A DNA stretch of 64,000 nt from Cladorhizidae sp. MBARI D1340-BT2 (Eukaryota > Porifera > Demospongiae > Poecilosclerida > Cladorhizidae): contig JAQNBH010000251.1 of the NCBI GenBank assembly GCA_028752905.1, positions 270,501 through 334,500 of the forward strand, given 5' to 3'. Under the pieces are notes generated by a model. That model had not been told where the DNA came from and made no database searches. It worked only from the letters and a program-made list of their open reading frames with translations. Of the stretch, positions 1 through 13,302 are shown piece after piece (the first letter of the stretch is position 1; each line of letters starts with the position of its first letter). Both the position numbers and the translations under genes were made by a program.

Positions 1-369
1 TCTTGATGCTAAATATGTTAGCTTCATGGATTCTCCAAACTTCATTGATATATAGCTATTAAGACAGGTCTCTCTCTGTGCTCTCTGTTGATACCAAAAA
101 TCCATTTATTATGCACACTTCACTGTAATGGACTTGATATGACTCGAATGATAGGTTTCTCTATGTGTTCTCTATCTTGATGCTAAACAGGTTAGCTTCA
201 TAGATTCTCCACACTTCACTGAATAAACTTTATATATAGCTATTAAGATTGGTCTCTCCCTGTGCTCTCTGTTGATATCAAACATCCATAATATTCTGCA
301 TACTTCACTGTAATGGACTTGATATGATTCGAATGATAGGTTTCATTATGTGTTCTCTATCTTGATATT
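1..369. repeat. Tail of a truncated L unit (A3-B3-A4-B4)
   Basis: The window opens inside the third A half and continues through B3, A4 and B4 of a four-pair (L) unit. It reaches the first complete U block at 370. The halves are recognised by their CTTGAT or GTTGAT starts and by the recurring CACTTCACTG segment. The B3 half carries the ATCCATTTATTATGCAC variant, which recurs in some other L units, for example near 28885 and 34366. The array therefore extends to the left of the window. Confidence 0.9.
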
Positions 370-725
370 TGCCCTAATTTGGTCTATATGTTTCTCATTT
401 CCCCCCAAAAAATCTAATTTTTTTGCCGTAAAGCTCATAACTGTTCTACACTTTACCCCAAAAAGATAATTTTTATATCACCGGATAGCCCTTCTAATTA
501 TCTGTCTTTTGTATGTGCCAAAAGTTTGAGTACTCTAAGTATTAGCAAGTTATGGTGATTTGAAGTGGTAAGGTTTGCGATATTTCCTGGCGTTTTCCAG
601 TTGCCAAAGCGGTGGCCTGCCAGTGAAAAACCACTACATTTATTGATAATCTGTTGACATGTTGCAGATAAGGGCCTTCTCTATCAGTTGACAAAATCTG
701 GGACATGGTCTTGTTAATTAGGGCA
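370..725 (+). repeat. U block, first complete copy (356 bp)
   Basis: This is the first of 74 complete U blocks. It begins TGCCCTAATT and ends with the reverse complement AATTAGGGCA, so its edges form a 10-bp perfect inverted repeat. Inside, in order, are a C-run/A-run/T-run stretch, a variable segment containing the GTACGTGCC-type site, and a nearly invariant core of roughly 150 bp containing GCGGTGGCCTGCC. This copy carries the TCTAATTTTTTT variant after the A-run, which is shared with copies near 29200, 32490 and 34680. In every full-length copy, U starts 239 bp before the landmark G and ends 116 bp after it. No reading frame is conserved across copies, so it is not a gene. Confidence 0.93.
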
Positions 726-2580
726 GTTATGAATTGTACTCTTACTTGATGGTAAACATGTTAGCTTCGTAGATTATCCACACTTCACTGAATAGAGTTG
801 ATGTATAGCTATTAAGATAGGACTCTCTAAGTGCTCTCTCTTGATACCAAACATCCATATATTCTGCACACTTCACTGTAATGGACTTGCAAGATAGGTA
901 TCTCTCAGTGTTCTCTATCTTGTGCTAAACATGTTAGCTTCATAGATTCTCTACACTTCAATTAATAGACTTGATATATAGCTCTAAAGGTAGGCCTCTC
1001 TCTGTTCTCTCTCTTGATACCAAACATCCGTATATTCTGCATACTTCACAGTAATGGACTTGATAGAATCACAAGATAGGTTTCTCTCTGCTCTCTCTTG
1101 ATGCTAAATATGTTAGCTTCATGGATTCTCCAAACTTCATTGATATATAGCTATTAAGACAGGTCTCTCTCTGTGCTCTCTGTTGATACAAAAAAAACAT
1201 TTATTATGCATACTTCACTGTAATGGACTTGATATGACTCGAATGATAGGTTTCTCTATGTGTTCTCTATCTTGATGCTAGACAGGTTAGCTTCATAGAT
1301 TCTCCACACTTCACTGAATAAACTTGATATATATCTATTAAGATTGGTCTCTCCCTGTGCTCTCTGTTGATATCAAACATCCATAATATTCTGCAAACTT
1401 CTCTGTAATGGACTTGATATGATTCGAATGATAGGTTTCATTATGTGTTCTCTATCTTGATATTTGCCCTAATTTGGTCTATATGTTTCTCATTTTCCCC
1501 CAAAAAATCTTGTTTTTTTGCCGTAAAGCTCATAACTGTTCTACACTTTACCCAAAAAAGATAATTTTATATCACCGGATAGCCCTTCTAATTATCTGTC
1601 TTTTGTACGTGCCAAAAGTTTGAGTACTCTAAGTATTATGGTGATTTGAAGTGGTAAGGTTTGCGATATTTCCTGGCGTTTTCCAGTTGCCAAAGCGGTG
1701 GCCTGCCAGTGAAAAACCACTACATTTATTGATAATCTGTTGACATGTTGCAGATAAGGGCCTTCTCTATCAGTTGACAAAATCTGGGACATGGTCTTGT
1801 TAATTAGGGCAGTTATGAATTGTACTCTTACTTGATGCTAAACATGTTAGCTTCGTAAATTATCCACACTTCACTGAATAGACTTGATGTAAAGCTATTA
1901 AGATAGGACTCTCTAAGTGCTCTCTCTTGATACAAACATCCATATATTCTGCACACTTCACTGTAATGGACTTGATATGATTCGAATGATAGGTTTCATT
2001 ATGTGTTCTCTATCTTGATATTTGCCCTAATTTGGTCTATATGTTTCTCATTTTCCCCCAAAAAATCTTGTTTTTTTGCCGTAAAGCTCATAACTGTTCT
2101 ACACTTTACCCAAAAAAGATAATTTTATATCACCGGATAGCCCTTCTAATTATCTGTCTTTTGTACGTGCCAAAAGTTTGAGTACTCTAAGTATTATGGT
2201 GATTTGAAGTGGTAAGGTTTGCGATATTTCCTGGCGTTTTCCAGTTGCCAAAGCGGTGGCCTGCCAGTGAAAAACCACTACATTTATTGATAATCTGTTG
2301 ACATGTTGCAGATAAGGGCCTTCTCTATCAGTTGACAAAATCTGGGACATGGTCTTGTTAATTAGGGCAGTTATGAATTGTACTCTTACTTGATGCTAAA
2401 CATGTTAGCTTCGTAGATTATCCACACTTCACTGAATAGACTTGATGTAAAGCTATTAAGATAGGACTCTCTAAGTGCTCTCTCTTGATACAAACATCCA
2501 TATATTCTGCACACTTCACTGTAATGGACTTGATATGATTCGAATGATAGGTTTCATTATGTGTTCTCTATCTTGATATT
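370..2580. repeat. L-S-S block, first copy of a 2211-bp duplication
   Basis: Three units of 1086, 558 and 567 bp make a 2211-bp block that is repeated immediately downstream (2581-4791). The first L unit is 10 bp short of the standard 1096. Its deviation, and that of the 558-bp S unit, comes mainly from U copies (1465-1811 and 2023-2369) that lack eight bases, TAGCAAGT, and one T of a T-run. These are 347 rather than 356 bp. The shared deletion in both duplicated blocks shows that the block was copied after the deletion arose. Confidence 0.92.
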
Positions 2581-4791
2581 TGCCCTAATTTGGTCTATAT
2601 GTTTCTCATTTCCCCCCAAAAAATCTTGTTTTTTTGCCGTAAAGCTCATAACTGTTCTACACTTTACCCAAAAAAGATAATTTTTATATCACCGGATAGC
2701 CCTTCTAATTATCTGTCTTTTGTACGTGCCAAAAGTTTGAGTACTCTAAGTATTAGCAAGTTATGGTGATTTGAAGTGGTAAGGTTTGCGATATTTCCTG
2801 GCGTTTTCCAGTTGCCAAAGCGGTGGCCTGCCAGTGAAAAACCACTACATTTATTGATAATCTGTTGACATGTTGCAGATAAGGGCCTTCTCTATCAGTT
2901 GACAAAATCTGGGACATGGTCTTGTTAATTAGGGCAGTTATGAATTGTACTCTTACTTGATGGTAAACATGTTAGCTTCGTAGATTATCCACACTTCACT
3001 GAATAGAGTTGATGTATAGCTATTAAGATAGGACTCTCTAAGTGCTCTCTCTTGATACCAAACATCCATATATTCTGCACACTTCACTGTAATGGACTTG
3101 CAAGATAGGTATCTCTCAGTGTTCTCTATCTTGTGCTAAACATGTTAGCTTCATAGATTCTCTACACTTCAATTAATAGACTTGATATATAGCTCTAAAG
3201 GTAGGCCTCTCTCTGTTCTCTCTCTTGATACCAAACATCCGTATATTCTGCATACTTCACAGTAATGGACTTGATAGAATCACAAGATAGGTTTCTCTCT
3301 GCTCTCTCTTGATGCTAAATATGTTAGCTTCATGGATTCTCCAAACTTCATTGATATATAGCTATTAAGACAGGTCTCTCTCTGTGCTCTCTGTTGATAC
3401 AAAAAAAACATTTATTATGCATACTTCACTGTAATGGACTTGATATGACTCGAATGATAGGTTTCTCTATGTGTTCTCTATCTTGATGCTAGACAGGTTA
3501 GCTTCATAGATTCTCCACACTTCACTGAATAAACTTGATATATATCTATTAAGATTGGTCTCTCCCTGTGCTCTCTGTTGATATCAAACATCCATAATAT
3601 TCTGCAAACTTCTCTGTAATGGACTTGATATGATTCGAATGATAGGTTTCATTATGTGTTCTCTATCTTGATATTTGCCCTAATTTGGTCTATATGTTTC
3701 TCATTTTCCCCCAAAAAATCTTGTTTTTTTGCCGTAAAGCTCATAACTGTTCTACACTTTACCCAAAAAAGATAATTTTATATCACCGGATAGCCCTTCT
3801 AATTATCTGTCTTTTGTACGTGCCAAAAGTTTGAGTACTCTAAGTATTATGGTGATTTGAAGTGGTAAGGTTTGCGATATTTCCTGGCGTTTTCCAGTTG
3901 CCAAAGCGGTGGCCTGCCAGTGAAAAACCACTACATTTATTGATAATCTGTTGACATGTTGCAGATAAGGGCCTTCTCTATCAGTTGACAAAATCTGGGA
4001 CATGGTCTTGTTAATTAGGGCAGTTATGAATTGTACTCTTACTTGATGCTAAACATGTTAGCTTCGTAAATTATCCACACTTCACTGAATAGACTTGATG
4101 TAAAGCTATTAAGATAGGACTCTCTAAGTGCTCTCTCTTGATACAAACATCCATATATTCTGCACACTTCACTGTAATGGACTTGATATGATTCGAATGA
4201 TAGGTTTCATTATGTGTTCTCTATCTTGATATTTGCCCTAATTTGGTCTATATGTTTCTCATTTTCCCCCAAAAAATCTTGTTTTTTTGCCGTAAAGCTC
4301 ATAACTGTTCTACACTTTACCCAAAAAAGATAATTTTATATCACCGGATAGCCCTTCTAATTATCTGTCTTTTGTACGTGCCAAAAGTTTGAGTACTCTA
4401 AGTATTATGGTGATTTGAAGTGGTAAGGTTTGCGATATTTCCTGGCGTTTTCCAGTTGCCAAAGCGGTGGCCTGCCAGTGAAAAACCACTACATTTATTG
4501 ATAATCTGTTGACATGTTGCAGATAAGGGCCTTCTCTATCAGTTGACAAAATCTGGGACATGGTCTTGTTAATTAGGGCAGTTATGAATTGTACTCTTAC
4601 TTGATGCTAAACATGTTAGCTTCGTAGATTATCCACACTTCACTGAATAGACTTGATGTAAAGCTATTAAGATAGGACTCTCTAAGTGCTCTCTCTTGAT
4701 ACAAACATCCATATATTCTGCACACTTCACTGTAATGGACTTGATATGATTCGAATGATAGGTTTCATTATGTGTTCTCTATCTTGATATT
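2581..4791. repeat. L-S-S block, second copy of the 2211-bp duplication
   Basis: Landmarks at 2820, 3906, 4464 and 5031 repeat the 1086/558/567 spacing seen at 609, 1695, 2253 and 2820, each shifted by exactly 2211 bp. The 347-bp U variants recur here. The U block at its left end (from 2581) has TCTTGTTT after the A-run where the first copy has TCTAATTT. The exchange boundary therefore lies inside U, or the first copy has been altered since. The simplest origin is unequal crossing-over between sister arrays. Confidence 0.92.
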
Positions 4792-7700
4792 TGCCCTAAT
4801 TTGGTCTATATGTTTCTCATTTCCCCCCAAAAAATCTTGTTTTTTTGCCGTAAAGCTCATAACTGTTCTACACTTTACCCAAAAAAGATAATTTTTATAT
4901 CACCGGATAGCCCTTCTAATTATCTGTCTTTTCTACGTGCCAAAAGTTTGAGTACTCTAAGTATTAGCAAGTTATGGTGATTTGAAGTGGTAAGGTTTGC
5001 GATATTTCCTGGCGTTTTCCAGTTGCCAAAGCGGTGGCCTGCCAGTGAAAAACCACTACATTTATTGATAATCTGTTGACATGTTGCAGATAAGGGCCTT
5101 CCCTATCAGTTGACAAAATCTGGGACTTTGGTCTTGTTAATTAGGGCAGTTATGAATTGTACTCTTACTTGATGCTAAACCTGTTAGCTTCGTAGATTAT
5201 CCACACTTCACTGAATAGACTTGATGTATAGCTATTAAGATAGGACTCTCTAAGTGCTCTCTCTTGATACCAAACATCCATATATTCTGCACACTTCACT
5301 GTAATGGACTTGCAAGATAGGTATCTCTCAGTGTTCTCTATCTTGTGCTAAACATGTTAGCTTCATAGATTCTCTACACTTCAATTAATAGACTTGATAT
5401 ATAGCTCTAAAGGTAGGCCTCTCTCTGTTCTCTCTCTTGATACCAAACATCCGTATATTCTGCATACTTCACAGTAATGGACTTGATAGAATCACAAGAT
5501 AGGTTTCTCTCTGCTCTCTCTTGATGCTAAATATGTTAGCTTCATGGATTCTCCAAACTTCATTGATATATAGCTATTAAGACAGGTCTCTCTCTGTGCT
5601 CTCTGTTGATACCAAAAACCCATTTATTATGCATACTTCACTGTAATGGACTTGATATGATTCGAATGATAGGTTTCATTATGTGTTCTCTATCTTGATA
5701 TTTGCCCTAATTTGGTCTATATGTTTCTCATTTCCCCCCCAAAAATATTGTTTTTTTGCCGTAAAGCTCATAACTGTTCTACACTTTACCTAAAAAAGAT
5801 AATTTTTATATCACCGGATAGCCCTTCTAATTATCTGTCTTTTGTACGTGCCAAAAGTTTGAGTACTCTAAGTATTAGCAAGTTATGGTGATTTGAAGTG
5901 GTAAGGTTTGCGATATTTCCTGGCGTTTTCCAGTTGCCAAAGCGGTGGCCTGCCAGTGAAAAACCACTACATTTATTGATAATCTGTTGACATGTTGCAG
6001 ATAAGGGCCTTCTCTATCAGTTGACAAAATCTGGGACATGGTCTTGTTAATTAGGGCAGTTATGAATTGTACTCTTACTTGATGCTAAACATGTTAGCTT
6101 CGTAGATTATCCACACTTCACTGAATAGACTTGATGTAAAGCTATTAAGATAGGACTCTCTAAGTGCTCTCTCTTGATACAAACATCCATATATTCTGCA
6201 CACTTCACTGTAATGGACTTGATATGATTCGAATGATAGGTTTCATTATGTGTTCTCTATCTTGATATTTGCCCTAATTTGGTCTATATGTTTCTCATTT
6301 TCCCCCCAAAAATCTTGTTTTTTTGCCGTAAAGCTCATAACTTTTCTAAACTTTATCCAAAAAAGATAATTTTTATATCACCGGATAGCCCTTCTAATTA
6401 TCTTTCTTTTGTACGTGCCAAAAGTTTGAGTACTCTAAGTATTAGCAAGTTATGGTGATTTGAAGTGGTAAGGTTTGCGATATTTCCTGGCGTTTTCCAG
6501 TTGCCAAAGCGGTGGCCTGCCAGTGAAAAACCACTACATTTATTGATAATCTGTTGACATGTTGCAGATAAGGGCCTTCTCTATCAGTTGACAAAATCTG
6601 GGACATGGTCTTGTTAATTAGGGCAGTTATGAATTGTACTCTTACTTGATGCTAAACATGTTAGCTTCGTAGATTATCCACACTTCACTGAATAGACTTG
6701 ATGTAAAGCTATTAAGATAGGACTCTCTAAGTGCTCTCTCTTGATACAAACATCCATATATTCTGCACACTTCACTGTAATGGACTTGATATGATTCGAA
6801 TGATAGGTTTCTTTATGTGTTCTCTATCTTGATATTTGCCCTAATTTGGTCTATATGTTTCTCATTTCCCCCCAAAAAATCTTGTTTTTTTGCCGTAAAG
6901 CTCATAACTTTTCTAAACTTTATCCAAAAAAGATAAGTTTTATATCATCGGATAGCCCTTCTAATTATCTGTCTTTTGTACGTGCCAAATTTTTGAGTAC
7001 TCTAAGTATTAGCAAGTTATGGTGATTTGAAGTGGTAAGGTTTGCGATATTTCCTGGCGTTTTCCAGTTGCCAAAGCGGTGGCCTGCCAGTGAAAAACCA
7101 CTACATTTATTGATAATCTGTTGACATGTTGCAGATAAGGGCCTTCTCTATCAGTTGACAAAATCTGGGACTTTGGTCTTGTTAATTAGGGCAGTTATGA
7201 GTTGTACTCTTACTTGATGCTAAACCTGTTAGCTTCGTAGATTATCCACACTTCACTGAATAGACTTGATGTATAGCTATTAAGATAGGACTCTCTAAGT
7301 GCTCTCTCTTGATACCAAACATCCATATATTCTGCACACTTCACTGTAATGGACTTGCAAGATAGGTATCTCTCAGTGTTCTCTATCTTGTGCTAAACAT
7401 GTTAGCTTCATAGATTCTCTACACTTCAATTAATAGACTTGATATATAGCTCTAAAGGTAGGCCTCTCTCTGTTCTCTCTCTTGATACCAAACATCCGTA
7501 TATTCTGCATACTTCACAGTAATGGACTTGATAGAATCACAAGATAGGTTTCTCTCTGCTCTCTCTTGATGCTAAATATGTTAGCTTCATGGATTCTCCA
7601 AACTTCATTGATATATAGCTATTAAGACAGGTCTCTCTCTGTGCTCTCTGTTGATACCAAAAACCCATTTATTATGCATACTTCACTGTAATGGACTTGA

Positions 7701-10700
7701 TATGATTCGAATGATAGGTTTCATTATGTGTTCTCTATCTTGATATTTGCCCTAATTTGGTCTATATGTTTCTCATTTCCCCCCAAAAAATCTTGTTTTT
7801 TTGCCGTAAAGCTCATAACTGTTCTACACTTTACCCAAAAAAGATAATTTTTATATCATCGGATAGCCCTTCTAATTATCTGTCTTTTCTACGTGCCAAA
7901 AGTTTGAGTACTCTAAGTATTAGCAAGTTATGGTGATTTGAAGTGGTAAGGTTTGCGATATTTCCTGGCGTTTTCCAGTTGCCAAAGCGGTGGCCTGCCA
8001 GTGAAAAACCACTACATTTATTGATAATCTGTTGACATGTTGCAGATAAGGGCCTTCTCTATCAGTTGACAAAATCTGGGACTTTGGTCTTGTTAATTAG
8101 GGCAGTTATGAATTGTACTCTTACTTGATGCTAAACCTGTTAGCTTCGTAGATTATCCACACTTCACTGAATAGACTTGATGTATAGCTATTAAGATAGG
8201 ACTCTCTAAGTGCTCTCTCTTGATACCAAACATCCATATATTCTGCACACTTCACTGTAATGGACTTGCAAGATAGGTATCTCTCAGTGTTCTCTATCTT
8301 GTGCTAAACATGTTAGCTTCATAGATTCTCTACACTTCAATTAATAGACTTGATATATAGCTCTAAAGGTAGGCCTCTCTCTGTTCTCTCTCTTGATACC
8401 AAACATCCGTATATTCTGCATACTTCACAGTAATGGACTTGATAGAATCACAAGATAGGTTTCTCTCTGCTCTCTCTTGATGCTAAATATGTTAGCTTCA
8501 TGGATTCTCCAAACTTCATTGATATATAGCTATTAAGACAGGTCTCTCTCTGTGCTCTCTGTTGATACCAAAAACCCATTTATTATGCATACTTCACTGT
8601 AATGGACTTGATATGATTCGAATGATAGGTTTCATTATGTGTTCTCTATCTTGATATTTGCCCTAATTTGGTCTATATGTTTCTCATTTCCCCCCCAAAA
8701 ATATTGTTTTTTTGCCGTAAAGCTCATAACTGTTCTACACTTTACCTAAAAAAGATAATTTTTATATCACCGGATAGCCCTTCTAATTATCTGTCTTTTG
8801 TACGTGCCAAAAGTTTGAGTACTCTAAGTATTAGCAAGTTATGGTGATTTGAAGTGGTAAGGTTTGCGATATTTCCTGGCGTTTTCCAGTTGCCAAAGCG
8901 GTGGCCTGCCAGTGAAAAACCACTACATTTATTGATAATCTGTTGACATGTTGCAGATAAGGGCCTTCTCTATCAGTTGACAAAATCTGGGACATGGTCT
9001 TGTTAATTAGGGCAGTTATGAATTGTACTCTTACTTGATGCTAAACATGTTAGCTTCGTAGATTATCCACACTTCACTGAATAGACTTGATGTAAAGCTA
9101 TTAAGATAGGACTCTCTAAGTGCTCTCTCTTGATACAAACATCCATATATTCTGCACACTTCACTGTAATGGACTTGATATGATTCGAATGATAGGTTTC
9201 ATTATGTGTTCTCTATCTTGATATTTGCCCTAATTTGGTCTATATGTTTCTCATTTTCCCCCAAAAAATCTTGTTTTTTTGCCGTAAAGCTCATAACTTT
9301 TCTAAACTTTATCCAAAAAAGATAATTTTTATATCACCGGATAGCCCTTCTAATTATCTTTCTTTTGTACGTGCCAAATTTTTTAGTACTCTAAGTATTA
9401 GCAAGTTATGGTGATTTGAAGTGGTAAGGTTTGCGATATTTCCTGGCGTTTTCCAGTTGCCAAAGCGGTGGCCTGCCAGTGAAAAACCACTACATTTATT
9501 GATAATCTGTTGACATGTTGCAGATAAGGGCCTTCTCTATCAGTTGACAAAATCTGGGACTTTGGTCTTGTTAATTAGGGCAGTTATGAATTGTACTCTT
9601 ACTTGATGCTAAACCTGTTAGCTTCGTAGATTATCCACACTTCACTGAATAGACTTGATGTATAGCTATTAAGATAGGACTCTCTAAGTGCTCTCTCTTG
9701 ATACCAAACATCCATATATTCTGCACACTTCACTGTAATGTACCAAACATCCGTATATTCTGCATACTTCACAGTAATGGACTTGATAGAATCACAAGAT
9801 AGGTTTCTCTCTGCTCTCTCTTGATGCTAAATATGTTAGCTTCATGGATTCTCCAAACTTCATTGATATATAGCTATTAAGACAGGTCTCTCTCTGTGCT
9901 CTCTGTTGATACCAAAAACCCATTTATTATGCATACTTCACTGTAATGGACTTGATATGATTCGAATGATAGGTTTCATTATGTGTTCTCTATCTTGATA
10001 TTTGCCCTAATTTGGTCTATATGTTTCTCATTTCCCCCCAAAAAATCTTGTTTTTTTGCCGTAAAGCTCATAACTGTTCTACACTTTACCCAAAAAAGAT
10101 AATTTTTATATCACCGGATAGCCCTTCTAATTATCTGTCTTTTCTACGTGCCAAAAGTTTGATTACTCTAAGTATTAGCAAGTTATGGTGATTTGAAGTG
10201 GTAAGGTTTGCGATATTTCCTGGCGTTTTCCAGTTGCCAAAGCGGTGGCCTGCCAGTGAAAAACCACTACATTTATTGATAATCTGTTGACATGTTGCAG
10301 ATAAGGGCCTTCTCTATCAGTTGACAAAATCTGGGACTTTGGTCTTGTTAATTAGGGCAGTTATGAATTGTACTCTTACTTGATGCTAAACCTGTTAGCT
10401 TCGTAGATTATCCACACTTCACTGAATAGACTTGATGTATAGCTATTAAGATAGGACTCTCTAAGTGCTCTCTCTTGATACCAAACATCCATATATTCTG
10501 CACACTTCACTGTAATGGACTTGCAAGATAGGTATCTCTCAGTGTTCTCTATCTTGTGCTAAACATGTTAGCTTCATAGATTCTCTACACTTCAATTAAT
10601 AGACTTGATATATAGCTCTAAAGGTAGGCCTCTCTCTGTTCTCTCTCTTGATACCAAACATCCGTATATTCTGCATACTTCACAGTAATGGACTTGATAG

Positions 10701-13302
10701 AATCACAAGATAGGTTTCTCTCTGCTCTCTCTTGATGCTAAATATGTTAGCTTCATGGATTCTCCAAACTTCATTGATATATAGCTATTAAGACAGGTCT
10801 CTCTCTGTGCTCTCTGTTGATACCAAAAACCCATTTATTATGCATACTTCACTGTAATGGACTTGATATGATTCGAATGATAGGTTTCATTATGTGTTCT
10901 CTATCTTGATATTTGCCCTAATTTGGTCTATATGTTTCTCATTTCCCCCCCAAAAATATTGTTTTTTTGCCGTAAAGCTCATAACTGTTCTACACTTTAC
11001 CTAAAAAAGATAATTTTTATATCACCGGATAGCCCTTCTAATTATCTGTCTTTTGTACGTGCCAAAAGTTTGAGTACTCTAAGTATTAGCAAGTTATGGT
11101 GATTTGAAGTGGTAAGGTTTGCGATATTTCCTGGCGTTTTCCAGTTGCCAAAGCGGTGGCCTGCCAGTGAAAAACCACTACATTTATTGATAATCTGTTG
11201 ACATGTTGCAGATAAGGGCCTTCTCTATCAGTTGACAAAATCTGGGACATGGTCTTGTTAATTAGGGCAGTTATGAATTGTACTCTTACTTGATGCTAAA
11301 CATGTTAGCTTCGTAGATTATCCACACTTCACTGAATAGACTTGATGTAAAGCTATTAAGATAGGACTCTCTAAGTGCTCTCTCTTGATACAAACATCCA
11401 TATATTCTGCACACTTCACTGTAATGGACTTGATATGATTCGAATGATAGGTTTCATTATGTGTTCTCTATCTTGATATTTGCCCTAATTTGGTCTATAT
11501 GTTTCTCATTTTCCCCCAAAAAATCTTGTTTTTTTGCCGTAAAGCTCATAACTTTTCTAAACTTTATCCAAAAAAGATAATTTTTATATCACCGGATAGC
11601 CCTTCTAATTATCTTTCTTTTGTACGTGCCAAATTTTTGAGTACTCTAAGTATTAGGAAGTTATGGTGATTTGAAGTGGTAAGGTTTGCGATATTTCCTG
11701 GCGTTTTCCAGTTGCCAAAGCGGTGGCCTGCCAGTGAAAAACCACTACATTTATTGATAATCTGTTGACATGTTGCAGATAAGGGCCTTCTCTATCAGTT
11801 GACAAAATCTGGGACTTTGGTCTTGTTAATTAGGGCAGTTATGAATTGTACTCTTACTTGATGCTAAACCTGTTAGCTTCGTAGATTATCCACACTTCAC
11901 TGAATAGACTTGATGTATAGCTATTAAGATAGGACTCTCTAAGTGCTCTCTCTTGATACCAAACATCCATATATTCTGCACACTTCACTGTAATGGACTT
12001 GCAAGATAGGTATCTCTCAGTGTTCTCTATCTTGTGCTAAACATGTTAGCTTCATAGATTCTCTACACTTCAATTAATAGACTTGATATATAGCTCTAAA
12101 GGTAGGCCTCTCTCTGTTCTCTCTCTTGATACCAAACATCCGTATATTCTGCATACTTCACAGTAATGGACTTGATAGAATCACAAGATAGGTTTCTCTC
12201 TGCTCTCTCTTGATGCTAAATATGTTAGCTTCATGGATTCTCCAAACTTCATTGATATATAGCTATTAAGACAGGTCTCTCTCTGTGCTCTCTGTTGATA
12301 CCAAAAACCCATTTATTATGCATACTTCACTGTAATGGACTTGATATGATTCGAATGATAGGTTTCATTATGTGTTCTCTATCTTGATATTTGCCCTAAT
12401 TTGGTCTATATGTTTCTCATTTCCCCCCAAAAAATCTTGTTTTTTTGCCGTAAAGCTCATAACTGTTCTACACTTTACCCAAAAAAGATAATTTTTATAT
12501 CACCGGATAGCCCTTCTAATTATCTGTCTTTTCTACGTGCCAAAAGTTTGAGTACTCTAAGTATTAGCAAGTTATGGTGATTTGAAGTGGTAAGGTTTGC
12601 GATATTTCCTGGCGTTTTCCAGTTGCCAAAGCGGTGGCCTGCCAGTGAAAAACCACTACATTTATTGATAATCTGTTGACATGTTGCAGATAAGGGCCTT
12701 CTCTATCAGTTGACAAAATCTGGGACTTTGGTCTTGTTAATTAGGGCAGTTATGAATTGTACTCTTACTTGATGCTAAACCTGTTAGCTTCGTAGATTAT
12801 CCACACTTCACTGAATAGACTTGATGTATAGCTATTAAGATAGGACTCTCTAAGTGCTCTCTCTTGATACCAAACATCCATATATTCTGCACACTTCACT
12901 GTAATGGACTTGCAAGATAGGTATCTCTCAGTGTTCTCTATCTTGTGCTAAACATGTTAGCTTCATAGATTCTCTACACTTCAATTAATAGACTTGATAT
13001 ATAGCTCTAAAGGTAGGCCTCTCTCTGTTCTCTCTCTTGATACCAAACATCCGTATATTCTGCATACTTCACAGTAATGGACTTGATAGAATCACAAGAT
13101 AGGTTTCTCTCTGCTCTCTCTTGATGCTAAATATGTTAGCTTCATGGATTCTCCAAACTTCATTGATATATAGCTATTAAGACAGGTCTCTCTCTGTGCT
13201 CTCTGTTGATACCAAAAACCCATTTATTATGCATACTTCACTGTAATGGACTTGATATGATTCGAATGATAGGTTTCATTATGTGTTCTCTATCTTGATA
13301 TT
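4792..13302. repeat. Satellite segment of mixed S and M units (11 units)
   Basis: The unit order from landmarks 5031 to 13542 is M S S M M S M* M S M M, where M* is the 777-bp deleted unit. U copies at 5703-6058, 8659-9014 and 10914-11269 share two private markers: AATATTG after the A-run, and TTTACCTAAAA instead of TTTACCCAAAA. The U copies that follow each of these share ATCTTTCTTTTG. These markers show that a block of about 2.3 to 3 kb was copied in tandem three times, with later gain of one S unit in the first copy and loss of 134 bp in the second. Confidence 0.88.
9741..9742. other. 134-bp deletion junction inside an M unit
   Basis: At about 9740/9741 the first B half (CACTTCACTGTAATG) runs directly into the second B half (TACCAAACATCCGTATATT). 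The rest of B1, all of A2 and the first bases of B2 are missing. The unit is 777 bp instead of 911, a loss of 134 bp. The join is out of register between the two B halves, and little shared sequence is visible at the breakpoint. It therefore looks like an illegitimate deletion rather than the in-register exchange that seems to have produced the S and M classes. Confidence 0.88.

Noticed and set aside
370..725. U block as an rRNA, snRNA or other RNA gene
   Set aside because: No recognised conserved RNA core, Pol III boxes or Sm-type site was seen. The 10-bp edge inverted repeat is the only notable pairing at its borders.
1592..1792. 66-codon minus-strand open frame, repeated at 2150, 3803 and 4361
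   Set aside because: It lies wholly inside the U satellite block and is open only in the 347-bp U variants. Other U copies close or shift it, and it matches no recognised protein.
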